A DNA stretch of 47,555 nucleotides from Solimonas flava DSM 18980 (GCF_000426685.1 NZ_AUFV01000020.1:1-47555); one strand, 5' to 3'. Counted from the first letter of the stretch, positions 33,599-45,002 are shown. Made by a program: numbers and translations. The notes: generated by a model not told the origin, from the sequence alone.

Positions 33599-33865
33599 TT
33601 ACTTCGCCGCCTTCGCCCCGCCACCGACCGTGATCTCGGATTCGAGCATCTTGTAGGTCTTGTCGCCGATGCCGTCTACCTTCTTCAGGTCCTCCTTCGA
33701 CTTGTACGGCCGATGCTCGATGATCGCCTTGGCTTTCGCCGGGCCGATGCCGGGCAGCTTTTCGAGTTCCTTCTGGCTCGCAGTATTGATGTCGACGATT
33801 GCGAAGGCCGGCATGCTCACTGCCACGGCGATGCCCAATGCGAGTGCTCGGATGAATCTGTTCAT
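33599..33865 (-). CDS. ComEA-like secreted helix-hairpin-helix protein
   Basis: Exported protein of 88 residues from ATG 33865, with GGGGGA as ribosome site. The signal peptide is MNRFIRALALGIAVAVSMPA with cleavage near FA-IV. The mature part is one pair of helix-hairpin-helix motifs: VDINTASQKELEKLPGIGPA (the ComEA signature) and DLKKVDGIGDKTYKML. Such proteins bind double-stranded DNA in the periplasm and pull it in during natural transformation; others have roles that are not known. It lacks a membrane anchor, as is usual in Gram-negative ComEA. Together with the type IV pilin 1.6 kb away it hints at competence. Confidence 0.9.
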   Translation of the reverse strand: MNRFIRALALGIAVAVSMPAFAIVDINTASQKELEKLPGIGPAKAKAIIEHRPYKSKEDLKKVDGIGDKTYKMLESEITVGGGAKAAK

Positions 33866-33969
33866 CGCAAATCCCCCAACCAGCATGCACATGCATGCGC
33901 GGCCAATATTTTCTCTATCCGAATCGGGGGCAAGCGCGCTTTGCGAAGTCGATCACTGTCGCGGCAAGT

Positions 33970-35430
33970 TTATTGCGGCGGATTGAGACGCGGATCAATG
34001 TATTCACCCGGAGGGAGCGCGGATATCGACCCCTCGGGGGGCATACGACAGGTCTTTGAATAAGGAATCAGTCCTTGGGACCACAGACGAGGGAATACGG
34101 TGCTGCCGCGAGGCAACTGGACCGAGTCGGGTTGAATGCAGGTTCTGCCAAGCGATATCGCCATTCCTGATGCGGCGAGACAGAACACGGCGAGCACGCT
34201 CCGGAGCAGGCGGGAACGCCCTTTCGTCAGCTCAACAGCATTTCTCCGGGAAGGTATAGAGATGCCGATGAGCAAGACGGCGATCAGCTGGCTGACGGGA
34301 TCGTTGAAGACGTTGGCAACGAGGCCGTGTACGAGCGCGGCCGTTGCCCCCGCAAAGATGGCCGTATCGATCGCCGCGTCCCTCTTTTCGGTGGGCTGGC
34401 CGGCAGCATTTCGAAGCCTGATGCTTTGCGCTGTCGCCCAGAACCACCACGCGCCTAGCGCAAAAAGCATCATCGCCGCGGGGATTCCCCACTCCGCGGC
34501 GAACTGCAGCGCAAAGTCGTGGGTGCCGGCGCCTAGAACCGTCGGATGGCGATCGACGGCCGAATATTGCATGGGGCCGATGCCGATCCAGGGTGAGGAC
34601 TGGACGTCGGCCCACGCTGCCGCATTGAGCTGGGCTCGCCCGTTCAGTGCAGTCATCGCCAGGCGACGCGAGGTCGCCAGTCCAAAACTCGTTTCCACGA
34701 CGCGCCATAGCAGGAAGCCAAGCAGGCCGATCAAAACTTGCCATCTGGCGTAAGAGCGGCCGGTCTGGCCTAGAAACAGGCATGCGAGCATCGCCATTCC
34801 GATTCCCACCACAGCGCCACGGCTACCAGTGCCGATGACTTGCGCGCTCATCGCAACTGCGGCGGCCGCGCAGCAGAAGCGGGTGATCGTTCGATGTCGG
34901 TCGAGCAGCAGGGGGGCGCACCAGAGCAGCGGCAAGGCCCATGTGGCCGCTTTGGCGAAGAAGCGTGGCGTGGTGAACGGCAACCATGCCGAGACGAGTC
35001 CGCGTGCGTCGGATGTTGCAAATGCTGCAATAAAATCGATCAACAAACGGGTGCCGAGCACCAGCGCGCCGGCGCTCGTGACCAATATGATCAGGGGACG
35101 CAGGTTGCTATGCGTGGCCGTCCATTCGCGTGCGGCCAGACCTGCGCACACCAGGGCACTCATCAGCCCAAGTTCGACGAATCCGTATGTGGGGAACTCG
35201 GCGAAGCTGGCGGAAACCACTCCGATGGTCAGCAGTGCGAGAAAGGCGGCACGCGAGCCGCGCGGCAATGGCGCTCCGAATTTGGCAAAGAGCGGGATCA
35301 GCAGTGCGAACAGCGCGAACTGTGCGATCCGGACCTCGTCGTAGCGTGTCTGCAGGAACTCGATGGGTTCCCAGCCAGATATCGCCCACGCTGCGCCCGC
35401 TGCGAGCAGGAAAATAGTCAGAGTTTGCAT
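33970..35430 (-). CDS. O-antigen ligase/pilin O-oligosaccharyltransferase-like membrane protein
   Basis: Integral membrane protein of 486 residues with about 11-12 helices. GTGSRGAVVGIGMAMLACL and SSPWIGIGPMQYSAV, then GTHDFALQFAAEWGIPAAM, are the Wzy_C/WaaL/PglL-type signature in the large periplasmic loop. Enzymes of this fold move a lipid-linked glycan to LPS or to a pilin. It is the next gene after pilA on the same strand, an arrangement typical of pilin glycosyltransferases (TfpO/PilO, PglL), so pilin is the probable acceptor. The ATG lies 6 bases after the T run of the pilin terminator, with no visible ribosome site, so expression depends on read-through or is low. The C-terminal tail (about 60 residues) is periplasmic and Pro-rich. 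Confidence 0.82.
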   Translation of the reverse strand: MQTLTIFLLAAGAAWAISGWEPIEFLQTRYDEVRIAQFALFALLIPLFAKFGAPLPRGSRAAFLALLTIGVVSASFAEFPTYGFVELGLMSALVCAGLAAREWTATHSNLRPLIILVTSAGALVLGTRLLIDFIAAFATSDARGLVSAWLPFTTPRFFAKAATWALPLLWCAPLLLDRHRTITRFCCAAAAVAMSAQVIGTGSRGAVVGIGMAMLACLFLGQTGRSYARWQVLIGLLGFLLWRVVETSFGLATSRRLAMTALNGRAQLNAAAWADVQSSPWIGIGPMQYSAVDRHPTVLGAGTHDFALQFAAEWGIPAAMMLFALGAWWFWATAQSIRLRNAAGQPTEKRDAAIDTAIFAGATAALVHGLVANVFNDPVSQLIAVLLIGISIPSRRNAVELTKGRSRLLRSVLAVFCLAASGMAISLGRTCIQPDSVQLPRGSTVFPRLWSQGLIPYSKTCRMPPEGSISALPPGEYIDPRLNPPQ

Positions 35431-35436
35431 GGCAAC

Positions 35437-35469
35437 AAAAAAAGAGCCGCCCCATTGGGGCGGCTCTTT
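35437..35469 (-). terminator. Rho-independent terminator between pilA and the ligase gene
   Basis: On the minus strand GAGCCGCCCC-AAT-GGGGCGGCTC is a perfect 10-bp stem followed by seven T. It ends 6 bases before the ligase start codon, so it also controls entry into that gene. Confidence 0.95.
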
Positions 35470-35500
35470 GCCGACAGTGGCCAGCACGCCTGATTCAGGA

Positions 35501-35929
35501 TCAGGTGCCGCGGCAGTTGGCCGGGAGGTACTTCTTTTCAATCGTTGAAGTCGTGCACGACCAGGAAAGAGGCTTCGAATTGTCCGAACCTTCCGTGGGC
35601 TTGAGCACAAACGTCTTAGTGTCGACACCGGCGCCGATGCCTTGCGCCGTAACGGTGATGAGCCCGTCGGCGCCTACTTCAAGCTTATTCACATATTGCG
35701 TAGCGTTATTATTGCAGCCAGCAGCGTCGATCGTGTCCGGCAGAGAGCCCTGCGCTTGATAGTATTCCGCGACAGAGGTCTTGCAGGCGTCGGCGGCAGT
35801 GACGAGTTCAGTTACCTTCGAGCGCTTGATGTAGTCCTGATACGCCGGAATCGCGATGGCGGCCAGGATGCCGATGATCGCGACGACGATCATCAGTTCG
35901 ATCAGCGTAAAGCCCTGCTGCTTCTTCAT
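35501..35929 (-). CDS. pilA: Type IV major pilin (PilA type)
   Basis: Type IVa pilin of 142 residues from ATG 35929 (GGAG 7 bases upstream). The prepilin leader is six residues, MKKQQG, cleaved before Phe by PilD. The N-terminal helix FTLIELMIVVAIIGILAAIA has the conserved Glu at position 5 of the mature protein. Two Cys pairs are present: one in the globular domain (ADACKTS and DAAGCNNN), and the C-terminal D-loop pair in SWSCTTSTIEKKYLPANC. The protein ends CRGT; a terminal hydroxy amino acid is where TfpO-type enzymes attach glycan in some pilins. It builds the pilus fibre for twitching, adhesion or DNA uptake. A sigma-54 promoter precedes it and a strong terminator follows. Confidence 0.96.
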   Translation of the reverse strand: MKKQQGFTLIELMIVVAIIGILAAIAIPAYQDYIKRSKVTELVTAADACKTSVAEYYQAQGSLPDTIDAAGCNNNATQYVNKLEVGADGLITVTAQGIGAGVDTKTFVLKPTEGSDNSKPLSWSCTTSTIEKKYLPANCRGT

Positions 35930-35990
35930 GTGGATCTCCATAAGTGGTGGTTCAAACCCCGCTGGGACGGCCCCGCGTAGGAATCTTCGG

Positions 35991-36005
35991 GCAAGGGATA
36001 TGCCA
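35991..36005 (-). promoter_or_regulatory. Sigma-54 promoter of pilA
   Basis: On the minus strand TGGCATATCCCTTGC has the -24 GG and -12 GC of RpoN promoters at the exact 12-base register, matching TGGCAyr-N4-TTGC with one deviation. It would start transcription near 35979, about 50 bases before the pilin ATG. RpoN with PilR controls pilA in Pseudomonas and relatives. Confidence 0.8.
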
Positions 36006-36089
36006 GGGTTCGTACATCAATAAAACCTACTACTTGCATGTTCGCGCCCGGAGCGGAGCTGACGTGACCGGTCGCTTTGTGGTCAGTTT

Positions 36090-36110
36090 GTGACGTAGAA
36101 CGTCACTTTT
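36090..36110 (+). promoter_or_regulatory. Inverted repeat upstream of the MntA/HepT pair
   Basis: GTGACGT-AGA-ACGTCAC is a perfect dyad with 7-base arms, followed by TTTT. It lies about 90 bases before mntA, between divergent pilA and mntA. It may be an operator for the toxin-antitoxin operon or a weak terminator. Confidence 0.45.
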
Positions 36111-36197
36111 GGGCAGTCGGTAAGGGTGAGGGCCGGGTGGCGTTGATCCGCCCGAGCCGGTTCTTCGCCAGCGAGCGGACTGCTTTAAGATTCCGAC

Positions 36198-36604
36198 ATG
36201 AGCCGGCATTCCCAGGCAGTCGAGATGTCCCCCGATACGCGGGCGGCGATCGTGGCTGTGCTTTCCAGGCAGCCCGACATTCGCTTCGCGATGCTGTTCG
36301 GTTCGGCCGCCGCCGGTCGCCTGCGCCCGGGCAGCGATGTCGATCTCGCGGTGCTGGCGGAGCGACGGCTGTCCGCCGCACGGAAAATGGCGATCATCGG
36401 CGACGTCGCGGAGGCGACGGGGCGTCCGGTCGATCTGATCGATCTGCAGGCGGCCGGTGAGCCGCTGCTGGGCCAGATACTCCGGCATGGCGTGCGCCTG
36501 TTCGGCGACGATGCCGATTACGCGGCCCTGCTGCGGCGGCACATGTTCGATTCGGAAGATTTCCTGCCGTATGTCGAGCGCATGCTGGCGGAAAGGCGGC
36601 GGGC

Positions 36605-36617
<13 letters not shown>
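36198..36617 (+). CDS. mntA: MntA-type nucleotidyltransferase antitoxin
   Basis: Minimal nucleotidyltransferase of 139 residues. The active-site motif is FGSAAAGRLRPGSDVDLAVL: G35-S36, then S46-D47 and D49, the pol-beta metal ligands. In the type VII toxin-antitoxin system MntA neutralises HepT by adding AMP to a Tyr near its RNase site. RPVDLIDLQAAG and RHGVRLFGDDADYA follow the core as in the family. The gene overlaps hepT by 13 bases in another frame. ATG 36198 is used; an ATG nine codons later is possible. No strong ribosome site is visible. Confidence 0.9.
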
Positions 36618-39813
<3,196 letters not shown>

Positions 39814-39824
39814 CGAGGCCGCCC

Positions 39825-39950
39825 ATGGCGCGAATTCGTCTTCCGAAAGAACCCCAGGGCAGCGCTCCCCGGCCGTCTGCTCGCCGGGCGCGAAGGCCGT
39901 TCACGGCACTCGCGCTTTGCCTTGTTCACTTGGGCAAGCTCGTCGCATGA
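39825..39950 (+). CDS. Possible small ORF coupling leuS to lptE
   Basis: A 41-codon frame starting MARIRLPKEPQGSAPRPSAR and ending with TGA that overlaps the lptE ATG (ATGA). It starts 12 bases after the leuS stop and has GAGG in front. The product is basic in its first half and hydrophobic at the end (FTALALCLVHLGKLVA). Start-stop overlap with lptE suggests translational coupling. No homologue is recognised, and chance is possible in high-GC DNA. Confidence 0.35.
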   Translation: MARIRLPKEPQGSAPRPSARRARRPFTALALCLVHLGKLVA

Positions 39951-40501
39951 AGGCGCGCGCGCTCCTGCTGTTGTTGCCGCTGCTGCTGCTCGGCGGCTGC
40001 GGCTTCCATCTGGCCGGCGCGCGACCGCTGCCGGCCGACCTGAAGAAGGTCTATGTCGACACGGTGACGCCGTACAAGGTGTCGGAGCCGCCGGTCGAGG
40101 CGCAGCTGCGCGCGATCCTGCAGCGCCGCGGCGCGGGAATCGCCAACACGCCGGGCGAAGAGATCACCACGATCCGTCTGTCGGACCTCAAGGAAACCCG
40201 CGAGGTCCTGTCGATCGGCACCGACGGCAAGGCCATCGAGTTCCGCCTCGTGACGCGCGTGCACTACGAAGTGTTCCGCGGCACGACGACCCTGGTGACG
40301 CCGGGCGATCTGGTCGCGACGCGCGACTACAGCTTCAATCCCGAGCAGGTGCTCGCCAAAGAGGCCGAGGAACAGCGCCTGCGCGAGTTCATCCAGACGC
40401 AGCTCGCCGAGCTGCTGATGATGCGCATCGACGCCGCGCTCACCTATCGTTCGGCCACTGCCGGGCCAGCAGCGCCAGAGGGTGCAGAACCGGCACGTTG
40501 A
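39947..40501 (+). CDS. lptE: LPS-assembly lipoprotein LptE
   Basis: Outer-membrane lipoprotein that plugs the LptD barrel during insertion of lipopolysaccharide. 184 residues from ATG 39947. The signal peptide MKARALLLLLPLLLLGGCGF has its lipobox at LGGC, and the mature N terminus CGFHLAGARPLPADLKKVYV is the LptE signature. The central sheet has REVLSIGTDGKAIEFRLVTR, and the C-terminal helix runs AEEQRLREFIQTQLAELLMM. Gene order after leuS is conserved in many Proteobacteria. The last 62 bases overlap the 3' end of glcF on the other strand. The tail after the conserved helix (SATAGPAAPEGAEPAR) has the composition of a recent extension. Confidence 0.93.
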   Translation: MKARALLLLLPLLLLGGCGFHLAGARPLPADLKKVYVDTVTPYKVSEPPVEAQLRAILQRRGAGIANTPGEEITTIRLSDLKETREVLSIGTDGKAIEFRLVTRVHYEVFRGTTTLVTPGDLVATRDYSFNPEQVLAKEAEEQRLREFIQTQLAELLMMRIDAALTYRSATAGPAAPEGAEPAR

Positions 40502-41687
40502 GGCCGCGCCGGCGCAGGCCGGCGGCGAGATGCAGCGTGCAGCCGATGTTGCTGCTGACCAGATAGTCCGGTCGCAGCGCCGCAAGCGCATCAAGCTTGT
40601 GCTCGAGCAGGCGGTCGGCCATCGCCGGCTCCGACAGGAAGTAAGTGCCGGCCGCGCCGCAGCAGTTGTGCTGCAGATCAAGCGGCTCGATCGTCGCGCC
40701 GGGGATCTTGCGCAGCAGTGCGGTAATGGCCTCGCCGCCGCCGGTGACGTTGCGCTGCGTGCACGGCAGGTGCACGGCGATGCGCGCATGCAGCGGCCGC
40801 AGCGGCGGGGCCTCCGGCCACAGCTCCAGCAACAGACGATGCGGGTCCTGCACGCGTTGTGCAAAGGTGGCGCCATCGGCGCCCGCGCCGGGTGCGCAGA
40901 CGCGCTCGTATTCCTTGAGCGTCGCGCCGCAGCCGCTGGCGGCATAGACGATCGTGGCGTCGCCCGCGAATGCGGCGAGATTCTGCCGGCCGAGTTCGCA
41001 GGCACGGTCCGCCTCGCCGGCGTGCTGATGCAGGGCGCCGCAGCAGGTTTGCGAGTCCGGCTCCTCGACGCGGACACCGCAGCGTTCGAGCAGGGCGCGC
41101 AGGCATTCCAGCGTCTCCGCGTCCGCGATCTCGCCGACGCAGCCGCGGAACAGCTGCACGCTGCGTCCACTCGCGGGCAGCGCGAACGTGCCCGGTGCCG
41201 CGAGGCGCTGGGCGGTCGGGGCCAGCGACAGCCAGCGACCGATGCGGGGCGCGCGCAGCAGGCCGAGCGCCGTCAGCAGAGACTGCAATCCGCTCGCCTG
41301 ATAGGCACGCAACAGCAGGCGCGCGAGGCGCCGACGCTGGCGCGAGACGAGCCACGGCCCGAGCCAGCGCGTCAGCCGGCGGCTGCCATGCGCCTGCGCC
41401 TGCAGGGCGCGACCGGCATCGATCAGCTCGCCGTACGGGACCTTGGCCGGACAGACGCGCTCACAGCTGCGACAGCCGAGGCAGCCGTCGAGATGCGCTT
41501 CGAGTGCCGGTGTCCAGTTCACCAGGCCGCTCGCCAGCCCCTGCATCAGCGCGATGCGGCCGCGCGGCGAGTCGGCCTCGTTGCGCGTTTCCTGGTAGGT
41601 CGGGCAATGCGGCAGGCACAGGCCGCACTTCACGCAGAGGTCGGCCTTTGCCATTGGAAACAGCTTCGCGGGTTGCGCTTCCGTCAT
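40440..41687 (-). CDS. glcF: Glycolate oxidase iron-sulfur subunit
   Basis: Iron-sulfur subunit of the GlcDEF glycolate/lactate-type dehydrogenase, 415 residues (E. coli 407). The two 4Fe-4S motifs are LCVKCGLCLPHCPTYQETR and CLGCRSCERVCPAKVPYGEL. Two CCG domains follow: DSQTCCGALHQHAGEA, and DLQHNCCGAAGTYFLSEP, which in related enzymes bind a further cluster. It passes electrons from the flavin subunits to the quinone pool. The glcD and glcE genes are not nearby, so the other subunits are elsewhere. The gene runs against lptE and overlaps its end by 62 bases. ATG 41687 is used; the frame could also start at MAKADLCVKC. Confidence 0.9.
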   Translation of the reverse strand: MTEAQPAKLFPMAKADLCVKCGLCLPHCPTYQETRNEADSPRGRIALMQGLASGLVNWTPALEAHLDGCLGCRSCERVCPAKVPYGELIDAGRALQAQAHGSRRLTRWLGPWLVSRQRRRLARLLLRAYQASGLQSLLTALGLLRAPRIGRWLSLAPTAQRLAAPGTFALPASGRSVQLFRGCVGEIADAETLECLRALLERCGVRVEEPDSQTCCGALHQHAGEADRACELGRQNLAAFAGDATIVYAASGCGATLKEYERVCAPGAGADGATFAQRVQDPHRLLLELWPEAPPLRPLHARIAVHLPCTQRNVTGGGEAITALLRKIPGATIEPLDLQHNCCGAAGTYFLSEPAMADRLLEHKLDALAALRPDYLVSSNIGCTLHLAAGLRRRGLNVPVLHPLALLARQWPNDR

Positions 41688-41741
41688 CGTCGCCAATAAT
41701 AGGTCCTCTTCCTTCTTCCCCCAATCCGGAGTTGCACACAG

Positions 41742-42467
41742 ATGCGCCAAGCCAAAGGAATTGCTTTCGTCGCCGCTTTCGGTCTGATGCCGATGATCGC
41801 CCATGCCGAGCCCTGGTCGGGCGAATTCGCACTGGGCTATCTGGCGACGACGGGCAATTCCGATACGAGTTCGGTCAACGCCAAGGGCGCGCTGGTCTAC
41901 GCCGCCGAGCGCTGGAAGAACACGCTGACGGCGTCGGCGATCAATACCTATGCCGATCGCGAAAGCTCGGCCGAGAATTACGCGGCGACCGAGCAGGCCG
42001 ACTTCAACTTCACCCCGCGCGACTATGCGTTCGTCGCCCTCGAGTGGAACAAGGACCTGTTCGCCGCGATTCGCGAGCGCACGTCGGAAACCACCGGCTA
42101 CGGCCGGCACGTGCTGGTCGGGCCGGCGCATTTGCTGGACCTCGAACTCGGTGCCGGTGCGCGGCAGCTGCAGACCAACGACCACCCGCGCGAGCGCGAG
42201 AGCGACTTCATCGGCCGCGCCGCGCTGAAGTACCAGTGGAACATCACGCAGACCGCGACGCTGCATCAGTCGCTGAAGGTCGAGGCCGGCGAATCGAATA
42301 CCTACACCGAGTCGGTCACGCGGCTGAAGCTGTCGATCATCGGCAACCTCTTCGCGAATTTGTCGTATACGCTGAAGAACAACAGCAATACCGCGCCCGA
42401 CACCGAGCAGACCGATACCGAGACCGCGGTGACGCTGAGCTACCAGTTCGGCAAGGACCAGGGATAG
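41742..42467 (+). CDS. DUF481 outer-membrane protein (YdiY-like)
   Basis: Exported barrel of 241 residues. The signal peptide MRQAKGIAFVAAFGLMPMIA ends at AHA, and EPWSGEFALGYLATTGNSDT is the standard DUF481 opening. Repeated amphipathic strands follow (YAFVALEWNKDLF, LLDLELGAGARQL, DFIGRAALKYQWNI), and the C terminus VTLSYQFGKDQG keeps the aromatic end of outer-membrane barrels. Family members include the salt-induced YdiY and many proteins of unknown role. GGAG precedes the ATG. It is divergent from glcF with only 54 bases between, so the two promoters must overlap. The ferredoxin gene follows after 4 bases. Confidence 0.87.
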   Translation: MRQAKGIAFVAAFGLMPMIAHAEPWSGEFALGYLATTGNSDTSSVNAKGALVYAAERWKNTLTASAINTYADRESSAENYAATEQADFNFTPRDYAFVALEWNKDLFAAIRERTSETTGYGRHVLVGPAHLLDLELGAGARQLQTNDHPRERESDFIGRAALKYQWNITQTATLHQSLKVEAGESNTYTESVTRLKLSIIGNLFANLSYTLKNNSNTAPDTEQTDTETAVTLSYQFGKDQG

Positions 42468-42471
42468 CGCC

Positions 42472-42786
42472 GTGAGCTATTACGAGCACCACGTTTTCTT
42501 CTGCTGCAACCGGCGGCCGCCGGGCGAGCGCACCTGCTGTGCCGACAAGGGTGCCGACCGCGTGCGCGACTACGCCAAGCAGCGCGTCAAGGCCCTCGGT
42601 CTGGCCGGCCCCGGCAAGGTGCGCATCAACCAGTCCGGCTGCCTTGATCGCTGCGAGGAAGGCCCCTGCATCGTCATTTACCCGGAAGGCGTCTGGTACA
42701 CCTACGTCGACGAGGAAGACGTCGACGAGATCATCGAGCGGCACCTGCAGCAGGGCCAGGTGGTCGAGCGGCTGCGGCTGAAATGA
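42472..42786 (+). CDS. Thioredoxin-like [2Fe-2S] ferredoxin
   Basis: Small electron carrier of 104 residues with a thioredoxin-like fold, beginning at GTG 42472 (AGGGA in front). The cysteines are in [20 protein letters not shown], and in [20 protein letters not shown]; the C-x10-12-C and C-x3-C/C-x7-C spacing is that of this ferredoxin family and of NuoE-like proteins. [17 protein letters not shown] is the conserved C terminus. It overlaps the deformylase gene by four bases, so they are translated together. The redox partner is unknown. Confidence 0.9.
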   Translation: MSYYEHHVFFCCNRRPPGERTCCADKGADRVRDYAKQRVKALGLAGPGKVRINQSGCLDRCEEGPCIVIYPEGVWYTYVDEEDVDEIIERHLQQGQVVERLRLK

Positions 42787-43313
42787 TCCGCGACGTGCTG
42801 AGGATGGGCGATGCGCGGCTGCTGCGCGTCGCGGAGCCGGTCGAGGATTTCGGCTCGCCGGAACTGCAGGCGCTGGTCGAGGATATGTTCGACACCATGC
42901 GGCATCTGGACGGCGCAGGCCTCGCCGCGCCGCAGATCGGCGTCGGCCTGCGTGTCGTCGTCTTCGGTTTCGCGGCCAACGCGCGCTATCCGGATGCACC
43001 GGCGGTGCCGGAAACCATCCTCGTCAACCCCGTACTCGAGCCGCTGTCGGACGAAATGGAGGAGGGCTGGGAAGGCTGCCTGTCGGTGCCGGGCCTGCGC
43101 GGCGTCGTCGCCCGGCATCGCCATCTGCGCTACCGCGGTTTCGATCTCGACGGCCGGCCGATCGAGCGGGTCGCCGAAGGTTTTCACGCGCGCGTCGTCC
43201 AGCATGAATGCGATCATCTCGACGGCATTCTCTACCCGATGCGGGTTCGCGATTTCAGCCGCTTCGGTTTCGCCGACGTGCTGTTCCCGGGGCAGCCCCT
43301 CGCCGACGACTGA
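42783..43313 (+). CDS. def: Peptide deformylase
   Basis: Metalloenzyme that removes the N-formyl group from new proteins. 176 residues. The three motifs are complete: [10 protein letters not shown] (44-53), EGCLSVPG (97-104, with metal ligand C99), and QHECDHLDG (140-148, ligands H141 and H145 with catalytic E142). RVVVFGF and [14 protein letters not shown] lie between. The gene begins inside the ferredoxin stop. It is not next to fmt, the usual partner, so it may be a second deformylase; only the rest of the genome could tell. Confidence 0.95.
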   Translation: MIRDVLRMGDARLLRVAEPVEDFGSPELQALVEDMFDTMRHLDGAGLAAPQIGVGLRVVVFGFAANARYPDAPAVPETILVNPVLEPLSDEMEEGWEGCLSVPGLRGVVARHRHLRYRGFDLDGRPIERVAEGFHARVVQHECDHLDGILYPMRVRDFSRFGFADVLFPGQPLADD

Positions 43314-43487
43314 GGCCGCAGCCGGGGCGCTGCGCCGGCGCGCCCCCCGGTTCGTCGCGAGCGCCCGTGCGTTTCACGCCGATGCGGATGTCGGATGCCA
43401 TCGTGCGGGAAGACCCTGGCGTAGCGGCATCGCAATGGCCCGAGGCGCGGAGGCGCGAGGTCTCGGCCTTCCGCACAGCCGTGCTGG

Positions 43488-45002
43488 CTAAAGCACCGGC
43501 GAGTTGATGTTCAGCGGATTCTGCTGCTCGTCCTTCTGTTCGTCCTTCTTCTGCTCTTCTGCGGCTTCGAGCGGCGTCAGCGGCTCGGCGTTCTTGTCGC
43601 GCGTGATCCACACCAGCATGTCGTAGTACGAGCGGATGTTGCCGACGTAGATCGCGGCCTGATGGCCGCGCGCGTAACCGTGCTTGGTCTGCGCATACCA
43701 GCGCGGCTGCGAGAGCAGCGGCAAGGCGTTGCGTACGTCGAGCCAGCGATTCGGATCGCCGCCGAGCTTCTTGGTGAGGATGCGCGCATCGAACAGATGT
43801 CCGACGCCCATGTTGTAGGCGGCCAGCGCCATCCAGGTCCGGTCGGGTTCGGGGATGTCGGTCGGCAACTGGTCGGCGATCTGCTTGAAGTAGCGCGCGC
43901 CGCCGAAGATGCTTTGCGCCGGATCCTCACGGTCGTCGAGCTTGAGGAAGTTCGCGGTGTCGGTCGTCAGCTGCATGATGCCGCGCACGCCGGTCGGGCT
44001 GGTGGCGTCCGAATCCCAGTGCGATTCCTGGTAGCCGATCGCGGCGAGCAGGCGCCAGTCGAGATCGTTCTTCGCGGCGGCCGTCTGGAACGCCTGCCGG
44101 TAGCGCGACAGGCGCGTGTCGACGTGCGTCGCCAGCGCCAGCGCGCCTTGCGTATCGACCTGCTCGACGTGGCCGAAGTAGCGATCCTTCACACGCGCGA
44201 ACTCCTTGGCGCCGAGCGCCTCGAAGAAGCGTTCGACTTCCTCGCTCAGGCTGGTATCGCGGCCGGCGCGGAACGCCCAGGCGACGTCTTGCGCATCGGC
44301 GACCGTGAAAGCGACGCGCAGGTTCGGGTAGTAGCGCTGGTTGATGGCCAGCAGGTCGGAATTGGCGATCGTGTAATCGAGGCTGCCCTCGGCGACCTGA
44401 TACAGCAGCTCTTCGGCGACGTCGTCCTCGGTTTCATCCCACTGCAGATTCGGGTAACGGGCCTGCCGCAGCTCGCGCAGTGTCTCGATCGGCGCGCTGC
44501 CCTTGACCACGCGCAGCACGCCCTGCAGGTCGCCGAGGTTCTTCGGGCGCGGCTGGCCGAGGCGGTAGACCAGCGTCGGCACGACCTTCAGCAGCGGGCG
44601 CGAGAAGCGCACGAGCTTGCGGCGGCTGTCGGTGATCGTGATGCTCGCGGCCGCCATCGGTACCGCGCCCTCGCGCACCAGCTCGACGGCGGCCGGCGGG
44701 TTCGGTGCGACGACCAGTTCCAGGCGCACGCCGAGCCGGTCGGCCAGCTGCTTCAGCAGATCGTACTCGAAGCCGATCGGCTCGCCGCCCGGGCCGATGT
44801 AGTAGACGGTCGGACTGTTGACGGTGGCGACGCGCAGCACGCCGAGGGTGCGGATCTCGTCGAGCGTCGAGCGCCGCGGCGAGCAGGTCCCGAGCACCGC
44901 CAGCAGTATCAGCAGGACCGCGAGCAGCAGCCACCGGCCCCAGCCGGCGGCGGGGGGCGGTTTTTCTTGTGTGGGGGTGGTAGGCGTCGCGCCCGGGTTC
45001 AT
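43488..45002 (-). CDS. mltF: Membrane-bound lytic murein transglycosylase F
   Basis: Cell-wall enzyme of 504 residues that cleaves the MurNAc-GlcNAc bond with formation of 1,6-anhydromuropeptides. Residues 23-39 form a membrane anchor (WLLLAVLLILLAVLGT) with a Cys after it, close to a lipobox. The ABC-binding-protein-like SBP_bac_3 domain (about 50-270) begins LGVLRVATVNSPTVYYIGPG. The lysozyme-like transglycosylase domain (about 300-450) has the catalytic Glu in AAIGYQESHWDSDATSPTGV and the conserved GIMQLT. Both domains in this order define MltF. The C-terminal tail (EQKKDEQKDEQQNPLN) is charged and probably flexible. It is divergent from tRNA-Ser. Confidence 0.95.
   Translation of the reverse strand: MNPGATPTTPTQEKPPPAAGWGRWLLLAVLLILLAVLGTCSPRRSTLDEIRTLGVLRVATVNSPTVYYIGPGGEPIGFEYDLLKQLADRLGVRLELVVAPNPPAAVELVREGAVPMAAASITITDSRRKLVRFSRPLLKVVPTLVYRLGQPRPKNLGDLQGVLRVVKGSAPIETLRELRQARYPNLQWDETEDDVAEELLYQVAEGSLDYTIANSDLLAINQRYYPNLRVAFTVADAQDVAWAFRAGRDTSLSEEVERFFEALGAKEFARVKDRYFGHVEQVDTQGALALATHVDTRLSRYRQAFQTAAAKNDLDWRLLAAIGYQESHWDSDATSPTGVRGIMQLTTDTANFLKLDDREDPAQSIFGGARYFKQIADQLPTDIPEPDRTWMALAAYNMGVGHLFDARILTKKLGGDPNRWLDVRNALPLLSQPRWYAQTKHGYARGHQAAIYVGNIRSYYDMLVWITRDKNAEPLTPLEAAEEQKKDEQKDEQQNPLNINSPVL

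Noticed and set aside
35431-35628. Upstream extension of the ligase gene into pilA
   Set aside because: It would read through the pilin terminator and opposite-frame pilin codons. The membrane protein proper begins at 35430, though the missing ribosome site leaves a little doubt.
43314-43487. Possible small gene between def and mltF
   Set aside because: The frames are GC-rich, lack ribosome sites and show no family features.
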